Positions 41,614 through 50,203 of a stretch of 63,222 nucleotides of DNA are shown here, in pieces. The position numbers and the translations under genes are program-made. Source of the DNA: Paludibacteraceae bacterium (GTDB lineage Bacteria; Bacteroidota; Bacteroidia; Bacteroidales; Paludibacteraceae); the NCBI GenBank assembly GCA_017412245.1, contig JAFPYI010000029.1, positions 1 to 63,222 on the forward strand. The letters run 5' to 3'. Position 1 is the first letter of the stretch; each line of letters starts with the position of its first letter. Below the pieces are notes generated by a model that saw only the letters and a list, made by a program, of their open reading frames with translations, searched no databases and was not told the origin of the DNA.

Positions 41614-42639
41614 ATGAAAGCTCTTGTAAAGAGATTTCCAGAGCCTGGCATCTGGATGGAAGATGTTCCAATGCCGGAGGTGGGCGTAAATGATGTATTG
41701 ATAAAGGTCATCAAAGCTGCTATCTGCGGAACAGACCTCCATATGTATAAATGGGATGCATGGTCGCAAAGCCATTGCAAACCGCCTTATACGATGGGAC
41801 ATGAGTTCGTCGGAATAGTAGCGGAAGTAGGCGCAGGTGTGCGAAACTTCAAAGTTGGTGAACGCGTTACTGCGGAAGGACATATCGTTTGCGGCCATTG
41901 CCGTAACTGCCGCAGAGGTATGGGCCACGTATGTGAGAATACCATCTCCGTCGGAATAATGGGCAAAGACGGTTGTTTTGCAGAATATGTCACTATCCCG
42001 GAGTCGAATGTAGTCAAACTCCGTCCGGAGATTCCTGATGATTTTGCTGCTATCATGGACCCCTTCGGAAATGCTACACACACAGCACTCGCTTTCCCGC
42101 TTTTAGGTGAAGATGTACTCATCACCGGAGCAGGACTCATAGGCACCATGGCTGCAGGAATATGCCGCTATGCCGGAGCAAAGAATATTGTCGTGACGGA
42201 TATCAATCCTCTGCGACTGGAGATAGCTAAAAAAATGGGCGCCACGCTCACGGTCAACGAGTCGCAAGGACAGACTGTTCAAGGAGCAATGGACCAACTC
42301 GGTATTCGAGGCTTTGACGTAGGTTTGGAAATGTCCGGAGCACCGGCGGCCTTCAACGAGATGATTGAACATATGTACAAAGGAGCCAACATCGCCCAAC
42401 TCGGTATCTTGCCGTCCGACACACAGGTCAACTGGTCAGATGTGATTTTTAACGCCCTGACTATCAAAGGAATAACAGGCCGTCGCATGTGGGAGACTTG
42501 GTACCAGATGGAGCAAATGCTCCTCGGAGGATTGGACCTCAGTCCGGTAATCACACACCGCTTCAAGTTCGAAGATTTCCAGAAAGGCTTCGACGTTATG
42601 GTCAGCGGACAATGCGGCAAAGTACTATTGGAATGGTAA
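41614..42639 (+). CDS. tdh: L-threonine 3-dehydrogenase
   Basis: The 341-residue zinc alcohol dehydrogenase-type protein has the catalytic zinc Cys in AAICGTDLHMYKWDAW (about 35-50), GHEFVGIVAEVG (about 64-75), the structural zinc cluster CGHCRNCRRGMGHVC (about 93-107) and the NAD loop VLITGAGLIGTMAAGI. It oxidises threonine to 2-amino-3-ketobutyrate, which Kbl then cleaves, so kbl and tdh form a threonine-to-glycine operon. Length is standard. Firm assignment. Confidence 0.95.
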   Translation: MKALVKRFPEPGIWMEDVPMPEVGVNDVLIKVIKAAICGTDLHMYKWDAWSQSHCKPPYTMGHEFVGIVAEVGAGVRNFKVGERVTAEGHIVCGHCRNCRRGMGHVCENTISVGIMGKDGCFAEYVTIPESNVVKLRPEIPDDFAAIMDPFGNATHTALAFPLLGEDVLITGAGLIGTMAAGICRYAGAKNIVVTDINPLRLEIAKKMGATLTVNESQGQTVQGAMDQLGIRGFDVGLEMSGAPAAFNEMIEHMYKGANIAQLGILPSDTQVNWSDVIFNALTIKGITGRRMWETWYQMEQMLLGGLDLSPVITHRFKFEDFQKGFDVMVSGQCGKVLLEW

Positions 42640-42706
42640 ACATAGAAAACTAGTTACCTAGAAACCTAGAAAACTATAATATTAACCCCAATTAATAATT
42701 TAAAGT

Positions 42707-45616
42707 ATGAGAAAGATTTTACTTGGCGCTCTGCTACTCATCTGTGGCACCGCATTCCTCTCAGCACAATCCCGTGAGGGCCTGACTGAGTACAAGTTAG
42801 AAAATGGTCTTACTGTCCTTCTCTGGGAAGATCACGATGCACCGGATGTAACCGGTTATGTCGTTGTTCGTGCAGGAGCTGTGGATGAACCGGCTGAATA
42901 TACCGGTTTGGCACACTACCTGGAGCACATGCTCTTCAAGGGTACACAACGTATAGGTGCACTCGACTGGGAGGCTGAGAAACCTATCTACGATTCTATC
43001 ATCGCGCTTTACGACCAGTATAGCGACGCAACGGATCCGAAAGTACGTGAGCAACTCGCTACGCAAATCAACGAGTGCTCTATGCGTGAGGCAAAGATCT
43101 CTTCTACGGAAGATTTCTTCAACCTGCTCGACCTCATCGGTGCAGAAGGTGTGAACGCTTACACCTCTTATGACCTCACAGCGTACCACAACTCATTCCC
43201 CGCTGCTGAGATGTATCGTTGGTTGACTATCTTCTCCGACCGTCTCATCAATCCTGTCTTCCGTACTTTCCAGGCAGAGTTGGAGAACGTGTTCGAGGAG
43301 TATAACATGTATGCTAACGAGCCGTCTTCACAGGCACAGAAACAACTCTTTGCGGACATTTACAAAGGTTCTCCGTACGAGCGTGACGTTATCGGTCTGC
43401 CTGAGCACCTCAAGAACCCGCGTCTGAGCCGACTCATTGAGTTCTACAACACTTGGTATGTGCCTAACAACATGGCGCTGATCATCGTCGGTGACTTCGA
43501 TTCGGAGAAAACAAAACCGATGATTGAGAAGACTTTCGGACGTCTGGAACCGAAAGAGTTACCTGCTCGTCCTTCATATCCGGAGGTTAAACTGGCAGGA
43601 AACAAACACTATAACTTGGGTTACAACCCGCAAGTGGCATGGGTTTATCCGGGTGTTAAATCCGGCGACCCGGACGAAGATGTACTTGAATTCGTTTGCG
43701 AGCTCCTCTACAACGGACAAACAGGTCTGCTCGACCAAATCAACACCAAAGGTGATGTAAGTCAGGCAGTCGTATATTCCGATGCAAGACGTAACTCAGG
43801 TCGTATCATCGTCATGGCTGTGCCTTACTATGATGCCAACCAGCAGATGTTCGAGTCCGACAAGGCTACGGAATCTATCGTCATGAAGGAAATCAACAAA
43901 ATCAAAAACGGTGAGATCTCCGATGAACTGATTGCTTCTGTTAAACGCATGTATGCTCAGTCATATAAGGTGTTCGAAGAGTCTCCGGATTCCAAAATGA
44001 ACGCTCTGGTAGATGCATTCACCTATGCAAAACCGGTAGATGATATTTTCACGGCTAACGCAAAGATTCAAGCGCTCACCAAAGAGGAGATCGCACGTGT
44101 AGCTAAGAAATACTTCAGCGCTGAACACATGACTATCTCCTTCGACGAAGATACACGTTCGCACAAAGTTAAATCGCTGCCGAAACCGAATATCAAACCT
44201 CTTGACCCGGTTAAGAACGCTAAGACTGAGTACGCTGCTGAGTTTATGAAACTGCCGAAAGACGAACTCAAACAGACCTTCAATGATTTCAATGATGTAA
44301 AAGTTTCGTCCCTCGGTGATAACGTTACTCTCCACTACACAGCTAACAACAAGAATGATATTTTTACCCTTGTTCTTCGTTATGGTGTAGGTGAGCATGA
44401 GATGCCATTGCTGCCGTATGCCGCGGCTATCATGAACGATGCAGGTATCATGGGTGCACCGGCTACCGAAGGTAAGGACTTCAAGCAGCAACTTGCTGCA
44501 CTCGGAGCTTCCTCTTCCTATGGTTGCAACGACTCGTACTTCTATATCTCTATCTCCGGTGAGGACGAGAACCTCGGTAAGGTGATGAACCTCGTTAACC
44601 GTCAACTCTTAATGCCTTACCTCGAGCAGAAACAGTTGGATGCTATCAAGGGTTCTGAGTTCTTCTCTCGTTACAGCCGCCAGAAACGTACAGCTGTGCA
44701 GAAATCAGCCCTCATGCAATATGCCCTCTATGGTAAGAAATCATCTTACTTGGATGAAGTGCCGTTTGCAGATATCTGGGGACTCGATGGTGTGAAGATT
44801 CAACGTCTCGTAGCACAGGCTCGTACCTATGCGCTGGATGTATTCTATTGTGGTACACTGTCCCAAGAGAAACTCGTGGCTGAACTGCCGTTGACGGAAG
44901 ATATGAAACCGTCTAAATCACCGTTCGTGAAAGACCGTGTGACCTATGACAAACCGACAGTATTGTTCTTGCCGAATAGCGATGTACAACAGGCTGACCT
45001 CTATTTTTATATCAATGGTCGTCCGTATGATATTGCTTCGGATGTAGTTTCTGACGCATTCAACCAGTATATGTCAGGTGGCTTCACAGGTATCGTGATG
45101 AACGAGATCCGTGTAAAACGTTCCATGGCTTATTCAGCTTACGGTGTGGATGCTACTCCGGAACTGCCGGGTAAGGATTGTTACTTCATCGGTTACGTAG
45201 GTACACAGTCTGACAAGGTAAACGACGCTATCGCAGTTTATATGGATATCTTGCAGAATATGCCGGCTGACTCTACGAATATGGACGCTCTCCGCGCTGC
45301 CCTCAAACAGGCTGCACAGACTGCTAAACCGTCCATGCGTGCTAAATCGCAAGTATTCGAGTCTTGGCAACGCCTCGGTTACAACGATGACCCGTCTAAG
45401 GTTAATACTGCCGCTATTGATGCGCTTACCTTCAATGATATTGAGCGCTTCTACGAGGATAATATCAAAGGCAAACCGGTTACAATCGTCCTCATGGGTG
45501 ACCCGAAAAAGATTGACCTGAAGGCTATTCAGAAACAACTGGGCTGCAAGGTTACCAAACTCTCACCTGCGAAACTCTTCAAATCAACTCAAGAGTTGAT
45601 GGATGCTTTAATGTAA
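42707..45616 (+). CDS. Secreted M16-family zinc metallopeptidase (pitrilysin type)
   Basis: The 969-residue protein has a signal peptide (1-20, FLSAQS). The inverted zinc motif HYLEHMLFKG (about 72-81; H-x-x-E-H) has its third ligand Glu in ENVFEEYNMY about 75 residues later. A second, catalytically empty M16 half follows (FTLVLRYGVGEHEMPLLPYA; YSRQKRTAVQKSAL). Such enzymes degrade peptides in the periplasm. Normal size for the two-domain form. It has its own terminator (45639-45668); it lies 67 bp after tdh across a small CTAGAAA-type repeat (42646-42676). Confidence 0.92.
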   Translation: MRKILLGALLLICGTAFLSAQSREGLTEYKLENGLTVLLWEDHDAPDVTGYVVVRAGAVDEPAEYTGLAHYLEHMLFKGTQRIGALDWEAEKPIYDSIIALYDQYSDATDPKVREQLATQINECSMREAKISSTEDFFNLLDLIGAEGVNAYTSYDLTAYHNSFPAAEMYRWLTIFSDRLINPVFRTFQAELENVFEEYNMYANEPSSQAQKQLFADIYKGSPYERDVIGLPEHLKNPRLSRLIEFYNTWYVPNNMALIIVGDFDSEKTKPMIEKTFGRLEPKELPARPSYPEVKLAGNKHYNLGYNPQVAWVYPGVKSGDPDEDVLEFVCELLYNGQTGLLDQINTKGDVSQAVVYSDARRNSGRIIVMAVPYYDANQQMFESDKATESIVMKEINKIKNGEISDELIASVKRMYAQSYKVFEESPDSKMNALVDAFTYAKPVDDIFTANAKIQALTKEEIARVAKKYFSAEHMTISFDEDTRSHKVKSLPKPNIKPLDPVKNAKTEYAAEFMKLPKDELKQTFNDFNDVKVSSLGDNVTLHYTANNKNDIFTLVLRYGVGEHEMPLLPYAAAIMNDAGIMGAPATEGKDFKQQLAALGASSSYGCNDSYFYISISGEDENLGKVMNLVNRQLLMPYLEQKQLDAIKGSEFFSRYSRQKRTAVQKSALMQYALYGKKSSYLDEVPFADIWGLDGVKIQRLVAQARTYALDVFYCGTLSQEKLVAELPLTEDMKPSKSPFVKDRVTYDKPTVLFLPNSDVQQADLYFYINGRPYDIASDVVSDAFNQYMSGGFTGIVMNEIRVKRSMAYSAYGVDATPELPGKDCYFIGYVGTQSDKVNDAIAVYMDILQNMPADSTNMDALRAALKQAAQTAKPSMRAKSQVFESWQRLGYNDDPSKVNTAAIDALTFNDIERFYEDNIKGKPVTIVLMGDPKKIDLKAIQKQLGCKVTKLSPAKLFKSTQELMDALM

Positions 45617-45638
45617 TTATTAACCACAAAAAACTCCT

Positions 45639-45668
45639 CGCCTTCTTCGGAGGACGAGGAGCTTTTTT
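45639..45668 (+). terminator. Terminator after the M16 peptidase gene
   Basis: CTCCTCG ... CGAGGAG stem around CCTTCTTCGGAGGA, followed by CTTTTTTG. Confidence 0.8.
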
Positions 45669-45735
45669 GTACATACGCTTTCTGTTCAATATCTATACAT
45701 TAGGTTAGAAACGAACAACCGCGTTACGAAAAGAA

Positions 45736-45785
45736 ATATTTTTGTATATTTTTGTAAGCGCAGCGCATTTTTCTTTTTTAATAAA
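45736..45785 (+). repeat. Repeat right end E (promoter-like) before era
   Basis: AATATTTTTGTATATTTTTG, TAAGCGCAGCGCATTTTTC, TTTTTTAA. It matches the right ends of elements A-D (TATTTTYGTAAG, hairpin, CGCATTTTTCTTT). No left end is present. It is the only candidate promoter before era (TATTTTTG at 45747-45754). Confidence 0.6.
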
Positions 45786-45805
45786 TCAAATAATTCATAG
45801 ATACA

Positions 45806-46780
45806 ATGGATCACCGCAGTGGTTTTGTGAATATCGTCGGTAACCCGAACGTCGGCAAATCAACATTGATGAACGCCTTGGTGGGCGAACGACTGTCTAT
45901 CATCACGTCGAAGGCGCAGACAACACGCCACCGTATCATGGGAATCGTCAACGGAGAAGACTTTCAGATGGTCTATTCCGACACACCGGGCGTCCTCTCG
46001 CCTAACTATCGTCTGCAGGAGAAAATGCTGGAGTTCAGCCGCTCGGCATTAGTCGATGCGGATGTGTTACTCTATGTCACAGAGCCGCAGGATAACCCTG
46101 ACCGCAATGCAGACTTCTTGAACAAAGTAAAGAAAATGTCCACCCCTCCTTTTAGGGAGGGGACGGGGGTAGGCTTACCTAAAGTATTCTTAATCATCAA
46201 TAAGATTGACCTTACCACGCAAGAAACTCTCGAATCGCTGGTCGCTTTTTGGCATACACAACTGCCGCAAGCCACTATCTTTCCTATCTCTGCCCAAGAA
46301 CGTTTTGGCGTGGCACAACTCTTCGATGCAATCAAAGAGGCCCTGCCTGTCGGACCTCCGTTCTTCCCGAAGGACCAACTGACAGATAAACCCGCGCGAT
46401 TCTTTGTCGATGAGATTATTCGCGAAAAAATCCTGCTGAACTACGACAAAGAAATACCGTATTCCGTCGAAGTCGAAGTCGAATCCTTCAAAGAAATTAA
46501 ACGTCCGCAGGACAATAAACGCAGCGAAGCTGTTATAAACGCTCCGGAGGAGCAATCAACACTGCATATTTCCGCAGTTATCTACTGCGAACGTGAGTCG
46601 CAAAAGGGTATTCTTATCGGCAAAGCAGGCTCGGCACTCAAACGCGTTGGCTCGCAAGCACGAAAAGATATTGAGGAGTTTTTCCAAAAACCGGTCTACC
46701 TCCAACTCTTCGTCAAGGTTGACAAGGACTGGCGTTCCTCCACAGGTCGTCTCAAACACTACGGTTACGACCTGAATTGA
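45806..46780 (+). CDS. era: GTPase Era with two repeat-encoded insertions
   Basis: The 324-residue protein has G1 GNPNVGKSTLMNAL (about 12-25), G3 DTPG, G4 NKIDL, and a C-terminal KH domain with ISAVIYCERESQKGILIGKA (about 252-271). Era binds GTP and the 3' end of 16S rRNA for small-subunit maturation. The family is near 295-300 residues. The excess is explained by STPPFREGTGVGL (about 112-124, just before the G4 strand) and KRPQDNKRSEAVINAPEEQS (about 231-250, between the linker strand and the KH domain). Both are encoded by interspersed repeats found elsewhere in the window. Catalytic and RNA-binding motifs are intact. Confidence 0.93.
   Translation: MDHRSGFVNIVGNPNVGKSTLMNALVGERLSIITSKAQTTRHRIMGIVNGEDFQMVYSDTPGVLSPNYRLQEKMLEFSRSALVDADVLLYVTEPQDNPDRNADFLNKVKKMSTPPFREGTGVGLPKVFLIINKIDLTTQETLESLVAFWHTQLPQATIFPISAQERFGVAQLFDAIKEALPVGPPFFPKDQLTDKPARFFVDEIIREKILLNYDKEIPYSVEVEVESFKEIKRPQDNKRSEAVINAPEEQSTLHISAVIYCERESQKGILIGKAGSALKRVGSQARKDIEEFFQKPVYLQLFVKVDKDWRSSTGRLKHYGYDLN
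46141..46176 (+). repeat. In-frame CCCCTCC/GGAGGGG hairpin repeat in era
   Basis: CACCCCTCCTTTTAGGGAGG then GGACGGGGGTAGGCTT. Nearly the same as the non-coding copy 40270-40304. It is read TPPFREGTGVGL. Confidence 0.8.
46499..46553 (+). repeat. In-frame TAAAC-hairpin modular repeat in era
   Basis: AAACGTCCGCAGGACAATAA, ACGCAGCGAAGCTGTTATAA, ACGCTCCGGAGGAGC. Mini-hairpins GTCC-GCA-GGAC and GCTCC-GGA-GGAGC. It encodes KRPQDNKRSEAVINAPEE. Confidence 0.75.
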
Positions 46781-46796
46781 TAACTTATACCCATAC

Positions 46797-46828
46797 AAAA
46801 AGTCCCTCCCGCAATGGAAGGGACTTTT
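46797..46828. terminator. Bidirectional terminator between era and dnaK
   Basis: AAAAGTCCCTCC pairs with GGAAGGGACTTTT around a short loop; A and T runs flank both sides. Confidence 0.8.
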
Positions 46829-46849
46829 CTTTATCTTGCGAAGTCTCGA

Positions 46850-48763
46850 TTACTTCACTTCTTCGAAATCTACGTCCTCAGCTCCGTTGTCTTGGTTGTT
46901 GGAACCGTTGTCTGTAGGACCTGCTTGTGGGCCTTGTTGTGCGCCACCTTGAGCTTGTTGCTGTGCAGCGTACATCTCAGCGGATGCGGCTTGGAAAGCA
47001 CTCATCAACTCGTTGTTAGCTGCCTCGCAAGCGTCGGCATCGCGTTTCTCGTAAGCCTCTTTCAACTTCTTGAGAGCTTCCTCGATAGGTGCTTTCTTGT
47101 CGGCTGGAATCTTATCGCCAAGCTCTGCCAGTTGTTTCTCGGTTTGGAAGATGGTTGCATCTGCCTTGTTGAGTTTGTCAACTTGCTCTTTGGCTTTCTT
47201 ATCTGCCTCTGCATTAGCCTCTGCCTCGGCTTTCATACGTTTGATTTCTTCGTCTGACAGACCGCTCGAAGCCTCAATACGAATCTTCTGCTCCTTACCG
47301 GTTGCTTTATCCTTAGCGGTAACATTCAAAATACCGTTGGCGTCGATATCGAAGGTAACCTCAATCTGCGGTTCACCACGACGTGCCGGCATGATACCAT
47401 CGAGGTGGAAGATACCTATCTGCTTGTTCTGAGCTGCCATAGGACGCTCACCTTGAAGCACTTTAATCTCTACTGACGGTTGGTTATCCACAGCCGTAGT
47501 GAAGGTCTCTGTCTTCTTGGTTGGAATAGTCGTGTTGGCTTCAATCATCTTCGTCATCACGCCACCCATAGTCTCGATACCGAGGCTCAGCGGAGTAACA
47601 TCCAGCAACAGCACATCTTTCACATCGCCTGTCAGCACACCACCTTGGATAGCTGCACCTACTGCTACTACCTCGTCAGGGTTAACGCCCTTAGAAGGAG
47701 CTTTGCCGAAGAATTTCTCAACAGCTGCTTGGATAGCAGGAATACGTGTTGAACCACCTACGAGAATGATCTCGTCAATATCGCTTGTGCTCAGTCCTGC
47801 GTTCTGCAGAGCGGTCTTACATGGAGCGATAGTACGTTGAATCAAATCGTCAATCAGTTGCTCAAATTTCGCACGCGTGAGCGTTTTAACAAGGTGTACC
47901 GGAACACCGTTAACCGGCATGATATACGGCAGGTTGATTTCGGTTGAGGTAGCGGACGAAAGCTCTATCTTGGCTTTCTCAGCAGCTTCTTTCAGTCTTT
48001 GCATTGCCATCGGGTCTTTGCTCAAATCTGCACCACCGTTCTCTGCCTTGAACTCGCTAACGAGCCAGTCGATAATACGATGGTCGAAATCGTCACCACC
48101 GAGGTGTGTATCACCATCCGTTGCTTTTACTTCAAAGACACCGTCGCCCAACTCGAGAACGGATACATCGTGTGTACCACCACCGCAGTCGAACACAACA
48201 ATCTTCATATCTTTGTTGCTCTTGTCCAGACCATAAGCCAAGGCAGCTGCAGTAGGCTCATTCACGATTCGACGTACGTTCAGTCCGGCAATTTCTCCGG
48301 CCTCTTTCGTAGCCTGACGTTGGCTGTCGTTGAAGTATGCAGGAACGGTAATCACGGCTTCTGTTACCTCTTGTCCGAGATAATCCTCAGCGGTCTTTTT
48401 CATCTTTTGAAGAATGATAGCACTTATCTCTTGCGGAGTGTACAGACGTCCGTCTATATCTACACGCGGAGTGTTGTTATCACCTTTGGTTACTTTGTAA
48501 GGCACACGTTCAATCTCTTTTTGGAGACGATCGTAGGTCTCACCCATGAAACGTTTGATAGAATAAATAGTTTTGGTCGGGTTTGTGATGGCTTGACGCT
48601 TAGCAGGGTCGCCCACTTTACGCTCACCGCCCTCAATAAATCCAACTACAGAAGGAGTTGTACGTTTACCTTCGGCATTTGCGATGACGATAGGTTCGTT
48701 GCCTTCCATTACGGCTACACACGAGTTAGTGGTACCGAGGTCAATTCCAATAATCTTGCTCAT
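46850..48763 (-). CDS. dnaK: Chaperone DnaK (Hsp70)
   Basis: The 637-residue Hsp70 starts [20 protein letters not shown] and has the second phosphate loop [15 protein letters not shown] (about 190-204), an adenosine motif [14 protein letters not shown] (about 337-350), a linker [15 protein letters not shown] (about 385-399) and a C-terminal lid ending EDVDFEEVK. The Cys and His in [10 protein letters not shown] replace the Leu and Phe more common in DnaK; whether this is lineage-typical I cannot say. It stands alone, with no dnaJ or grpE adjacent. Upstream lie a hairpin and the perfect palindrome CTGCCAAA-N8-TTTGGCAG (48939-48962), a likely heat-shock control site. Confidence 0.96.
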   Translation of the reverse strand: MSKIIGIDLGTTNSCVAVMEGNEPIVIANAEGKRTTPSVVGFIEGGERKVGDPAKRQAITNPTKTIYSIKRFMGETYDRLQKEIERVPYKVTKGDNNTPRVDIDGRLYTPQEISAIILQKMKKTAEDYLGQEVTEAVITVPAYFNDSQRQATKEAGEIAGLNVRRIVNEPTAAALAYGLDKSNKDMKIVVFDCGGGTHDVSVLELGDGVFEVKATDGDTHLGGDDFDHRIIDWLVSEFKAENGGADLSKDPMAMQRLKEAAEKAKIELSSATSTEINLPYIMPVNGVPVHLVKTLTRAKFEQLIDDLIQRTIAPCKTALQNAGLSTSDIDEIILVGGSTRIPAIQAAVEKFFGKAPSKGVNPDEVVAVGAAIQGGVLTGDVKDVLLLDVTPLSLGIETMGGVMTKMIEANTTIPTKKTETFTTAVDNQPSVEIKVLQGERPMAAQNKQIGIFHLDGIMPARRGEPQIEVTFDIDANGILNVTAKDKATGKEQKIRIEASSGLSDEEIKRMKAEAEANAEADKKAKEQVDKLNKADATIFQTEKQLAELGDKIPADKKAPIEEALKKLKEAYEKRDADACEAANNELMSAFQAASAEMYAAQQQAQGGAQQGPQAGPTDNGSNNQDNGAEDVDFEEVK

Positions 48764-48818
48764 AATATTCAGTTTTTTTTAGTTAATATTCTTATTTCAA
48801 TAGGACTTTGTCCGTTAA

Positions 48819-48848
48819 ATCTTAAATTTGAAATCTTAAATCTGCAAT
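48819..48848. repeat. Simple TTAAATTTGAAAT-type repeat in the dnaK leader
   Basis: AAATCTTAAATTTGAAATCT then TAAATCTGC. A CGCCCACCGGGCG mini-hairpin follows at about 48849-48861. Confidence 0.5.
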
Positions 48849-48880
48849 CGCCCACCGGGCGTTCGTCACCCTGCAAATGA

Positions 48881-48903
48881 CAAATGCTGTGCCAAAGCAT
48901 TTT
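48881..48903 (-). promoter_or_regulatory. Hairpin in the dnaK upstream region
   Basis: AAATGCT and AGCATTT form a 7-bp stem around TTGGCAC (minus strand). It lies between the palindrome at 48939 and the start codon. Confidence 0.45.
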
Positions 48904-48938
48904 TATGGCTCTTTCGCACCCTTTTTGCCTAAAAATCT

Positions 48939-48962
48939 CTGCCAAACATGACATTTTGGCAG
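48939..48962. promoter_or_regulatory. Perfect palindrome CTGCCAAA-N8-TTTGGCAG upstream of dnaK
   Basis: 8-bp arms with an 8-bp spacer, about 175 bp before the start codon. It is not the CIRCE element. Candidate operator or alternative promoter for heat-shock control; function inferred from position only. Confidence 0.55.
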
Positions 48963-49119
48963 TCTTACACTTTTTACTCTTATCATTACTTTCTTATCGT
49001 TATTTTCTTATTATCACTTTCTTGTTGCTCCTTCTTTTCGCGCACCCATGTATAATATAAGGTGTATGAGAATAGCTACCACTCCTCATTGCATAGGTTT
49101 TAGAAATTCCCACTCCTCG

Positions 49120-49250
49120 CCGCATGGGTTTTTGATGTTTTCTTGCCTTCGGCATAGAAAATAAATTGTTTTTGATGTTAAGCCGAACAACGCTCTGTAA
49201 TAAAAATTATAATTATACTACTATCCGCATGGGTTTTTGATGTTTTCTTG
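49120..49250. repeat. 26-bp perfect direct repeat pair
   Basis: CCGCATGGGTTTTTGATG followed by TTTTCTTG occurs at 49120-49145 and 49225-49250. A degenerate relative, CACTCCTCATTGCATAGG, precedes at about 49080. The AATTATAATTATAC between them resembles a partial left end. Confidence 0.7.
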
Positions 49251-49280
49251 TCGAATCGATAATGTTGTGCGGAATGTTTA

Positions 49281-49390
49281 GCTGCTTTCAGCAGCGTGGA
49301 ATAGACAATTAAGATGCGTTGGGAGCTCGCTCACAAACGCAGATTAAGAGGCTATTACGCTCCAGAGCCGCGTAGGCTCAAAACGTGAAG
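49281..49390 (+). repeat. Structured block B' (hairpins with GAGCTCGCTC loop)
   Basis: GCTGC-TTTCA-GCAGC hairpin, then GCGTT-(GGGAGCTCGCTCACA)-AACGC, then AGATTAAGAGGCTATTAC, then GAGCC-GCGTA-GGCTC. The order and loops match block C' at 49783-49893 while the stems differ. Confidence 0.6.
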
Positions 49391-49440
49391 CACAATATAT
49401 CGAGAAGACGTTTTTTAGAGGGCGAAGCCCGAGTTTTCGG

Positions 49441-49530
49441 TTATAATTAATATAATTCCCTTATAATTAATATTTTTGTAATTTTTGTATATTTTCGTAA
49501 GGCGCAAAGCGACGCATTTTTCTTTTCTTT
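49441..49530 (+). repeat. Composite element B (left and right ends only)
   Basis: TTATAATTAATATAATTCCC followed by a second TTATAATTAATATTTTTG, 11 nt, TATTTTCGTAAGGCGCAAAG, CGACGCATTTTTC. It has the two ends with almost no cargo, unlike A, C and D. Confidence 0.65.
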
Positions 49531-49598
49531 ACTAAAAGTCAACCAGGAAACCTCTCGGAACCCTTGAAAATACGGGCTTGCAACGAGGTAACATTGGG

Positions 49599-49636
49599 TG
49601 ATTATTGTGTGATTATTGTGTGATTATTGCGTGATT
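49599..49636. repeat. 11-bp tandem repeat TGATTATTGTG, 3.4 copies
   Basis: Units begin at 49599, 49610, 49621 and 49632 (last partial, with one C change). Same unit length as the TAGGTGATAAG array before gdhA. Confidence 0.75.
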
Positions 49637-49727
49637 CGTTCACTTTTCGGCACTCTGTCCTCTCGCAACCCCCGTAAATTCTACCTTCCCGCATTTATTG
49701 GGGATGGCAATAATGCCGTTGAAAAAA

Positions 49728-49986
49728 ATTTATAATTAATATAATTGCCCGAAGCGAATGATGCAGATAGTACAGATAACGAGCGTCAATTTTGACGCGA
49801 CGAGAGAAGGCTGATAAGGGCGGTTGTTGAGCTCGCTCAAAAAACCGCAATTAGGAGACTACACTCAGGCCGTGTGGGCCAAAGCCTAACGGATGTATAT
49901 GTACTATCCAAGTCATTGCGTAGGTTATTTTTGTTATTTTCTTCTATTTTCGTAAGTCGCAAAGCGACGCATTTTTCTTTTTTAAT
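49728..49986 (+). repeat. Composite structured element C
   Basis: Left end AATTTATAATTAATATAATT (49728-49747), cargo C' (hairpin GCGTCAATTTTGACGC; GCGGTT-(GTTGAGCTCGCTCAAAA)-AACCGC; GGCC-GTGT-GGGCC), then the right end TTATTTTTG, 11 nt, TATTTTCGTAAG, TCGCAAAGCGACGCATTTTT. Confidence 0.65.
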
Positions 49987-50079
49987 GTTTTTACATACGC
50001 CCGGACGCGACATTCCGTGTCTAATTTATCCCAAAATCGTCTATTTTTGCTATATATGGGTATCAAAATTCACAAAATA

Positions 50080-50111
50080 TTTGCATATCTCAAAAAAATG
50101 TAGTACTTTTA
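50080..50111 (+). promoter_or_regulatory. Promoter of the 1478-residue surface protein gene
   Basis: TTTG (50080-50083), 20 nt, TACTTTTA (50104-50111), a one-base variant of the -7 element. Confidence 0.7.
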
Positions 50112-50203
50112 CGCAAAATTTTTGCTCTCGCGAACGCACGTACGCATACGCGAGAAACAATGAATAAAAATTATTAATTTGAAACATTAAAATATACAAC
50201 GAT

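Larger units (their letters stand above)
48963..50079. other. Gene-free region of about 1.1 kb packed with repeats
   Basis: No ORF here has a convincing start, composition or similarity. The region holds CTTATC repeats (48979-49020), a 26-bp direct repeat (49120-49145 and 49225-49250), structured blocks at 49281-49390 and 49783-49893, element ends B and C, and an 11-bp tandem array (49599-49636). An open frame at 49874-50167 crosses element C and is judged spurious. Confidence 0.6.

Noticed and set aside
48939-48962. CIRCE/HrcA site or sigma-54 promoter at the dnaK palindrome
   Set aside because: Sequence does not match TTAGCACTC-N9-GAGTGCTAA, and GG/GC spacing for sigma-54 is not met.
49080-49250. 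Possible CRISPR-like array (26-bp repeat CCGCATGGGTTTTTGATG...)
   Set aside because: Only two perfect copies 105 bp apart with a degenerate third; no regular spacers and no cas genes.
49874-50167. 97-codon open frame on the plus strand
   Set aside because: It runs through element C, its right end and the promoter of the 50204 gene; composition follows the repeats and there is no start-site signal.
48764-50203. tRNA or rRNA gene in the gene-free region
   Set aside because: No cloverleaf with a GTTCRANYC T-loop and CCA-like end could be traced; the hairpins belong to the repeat elements.
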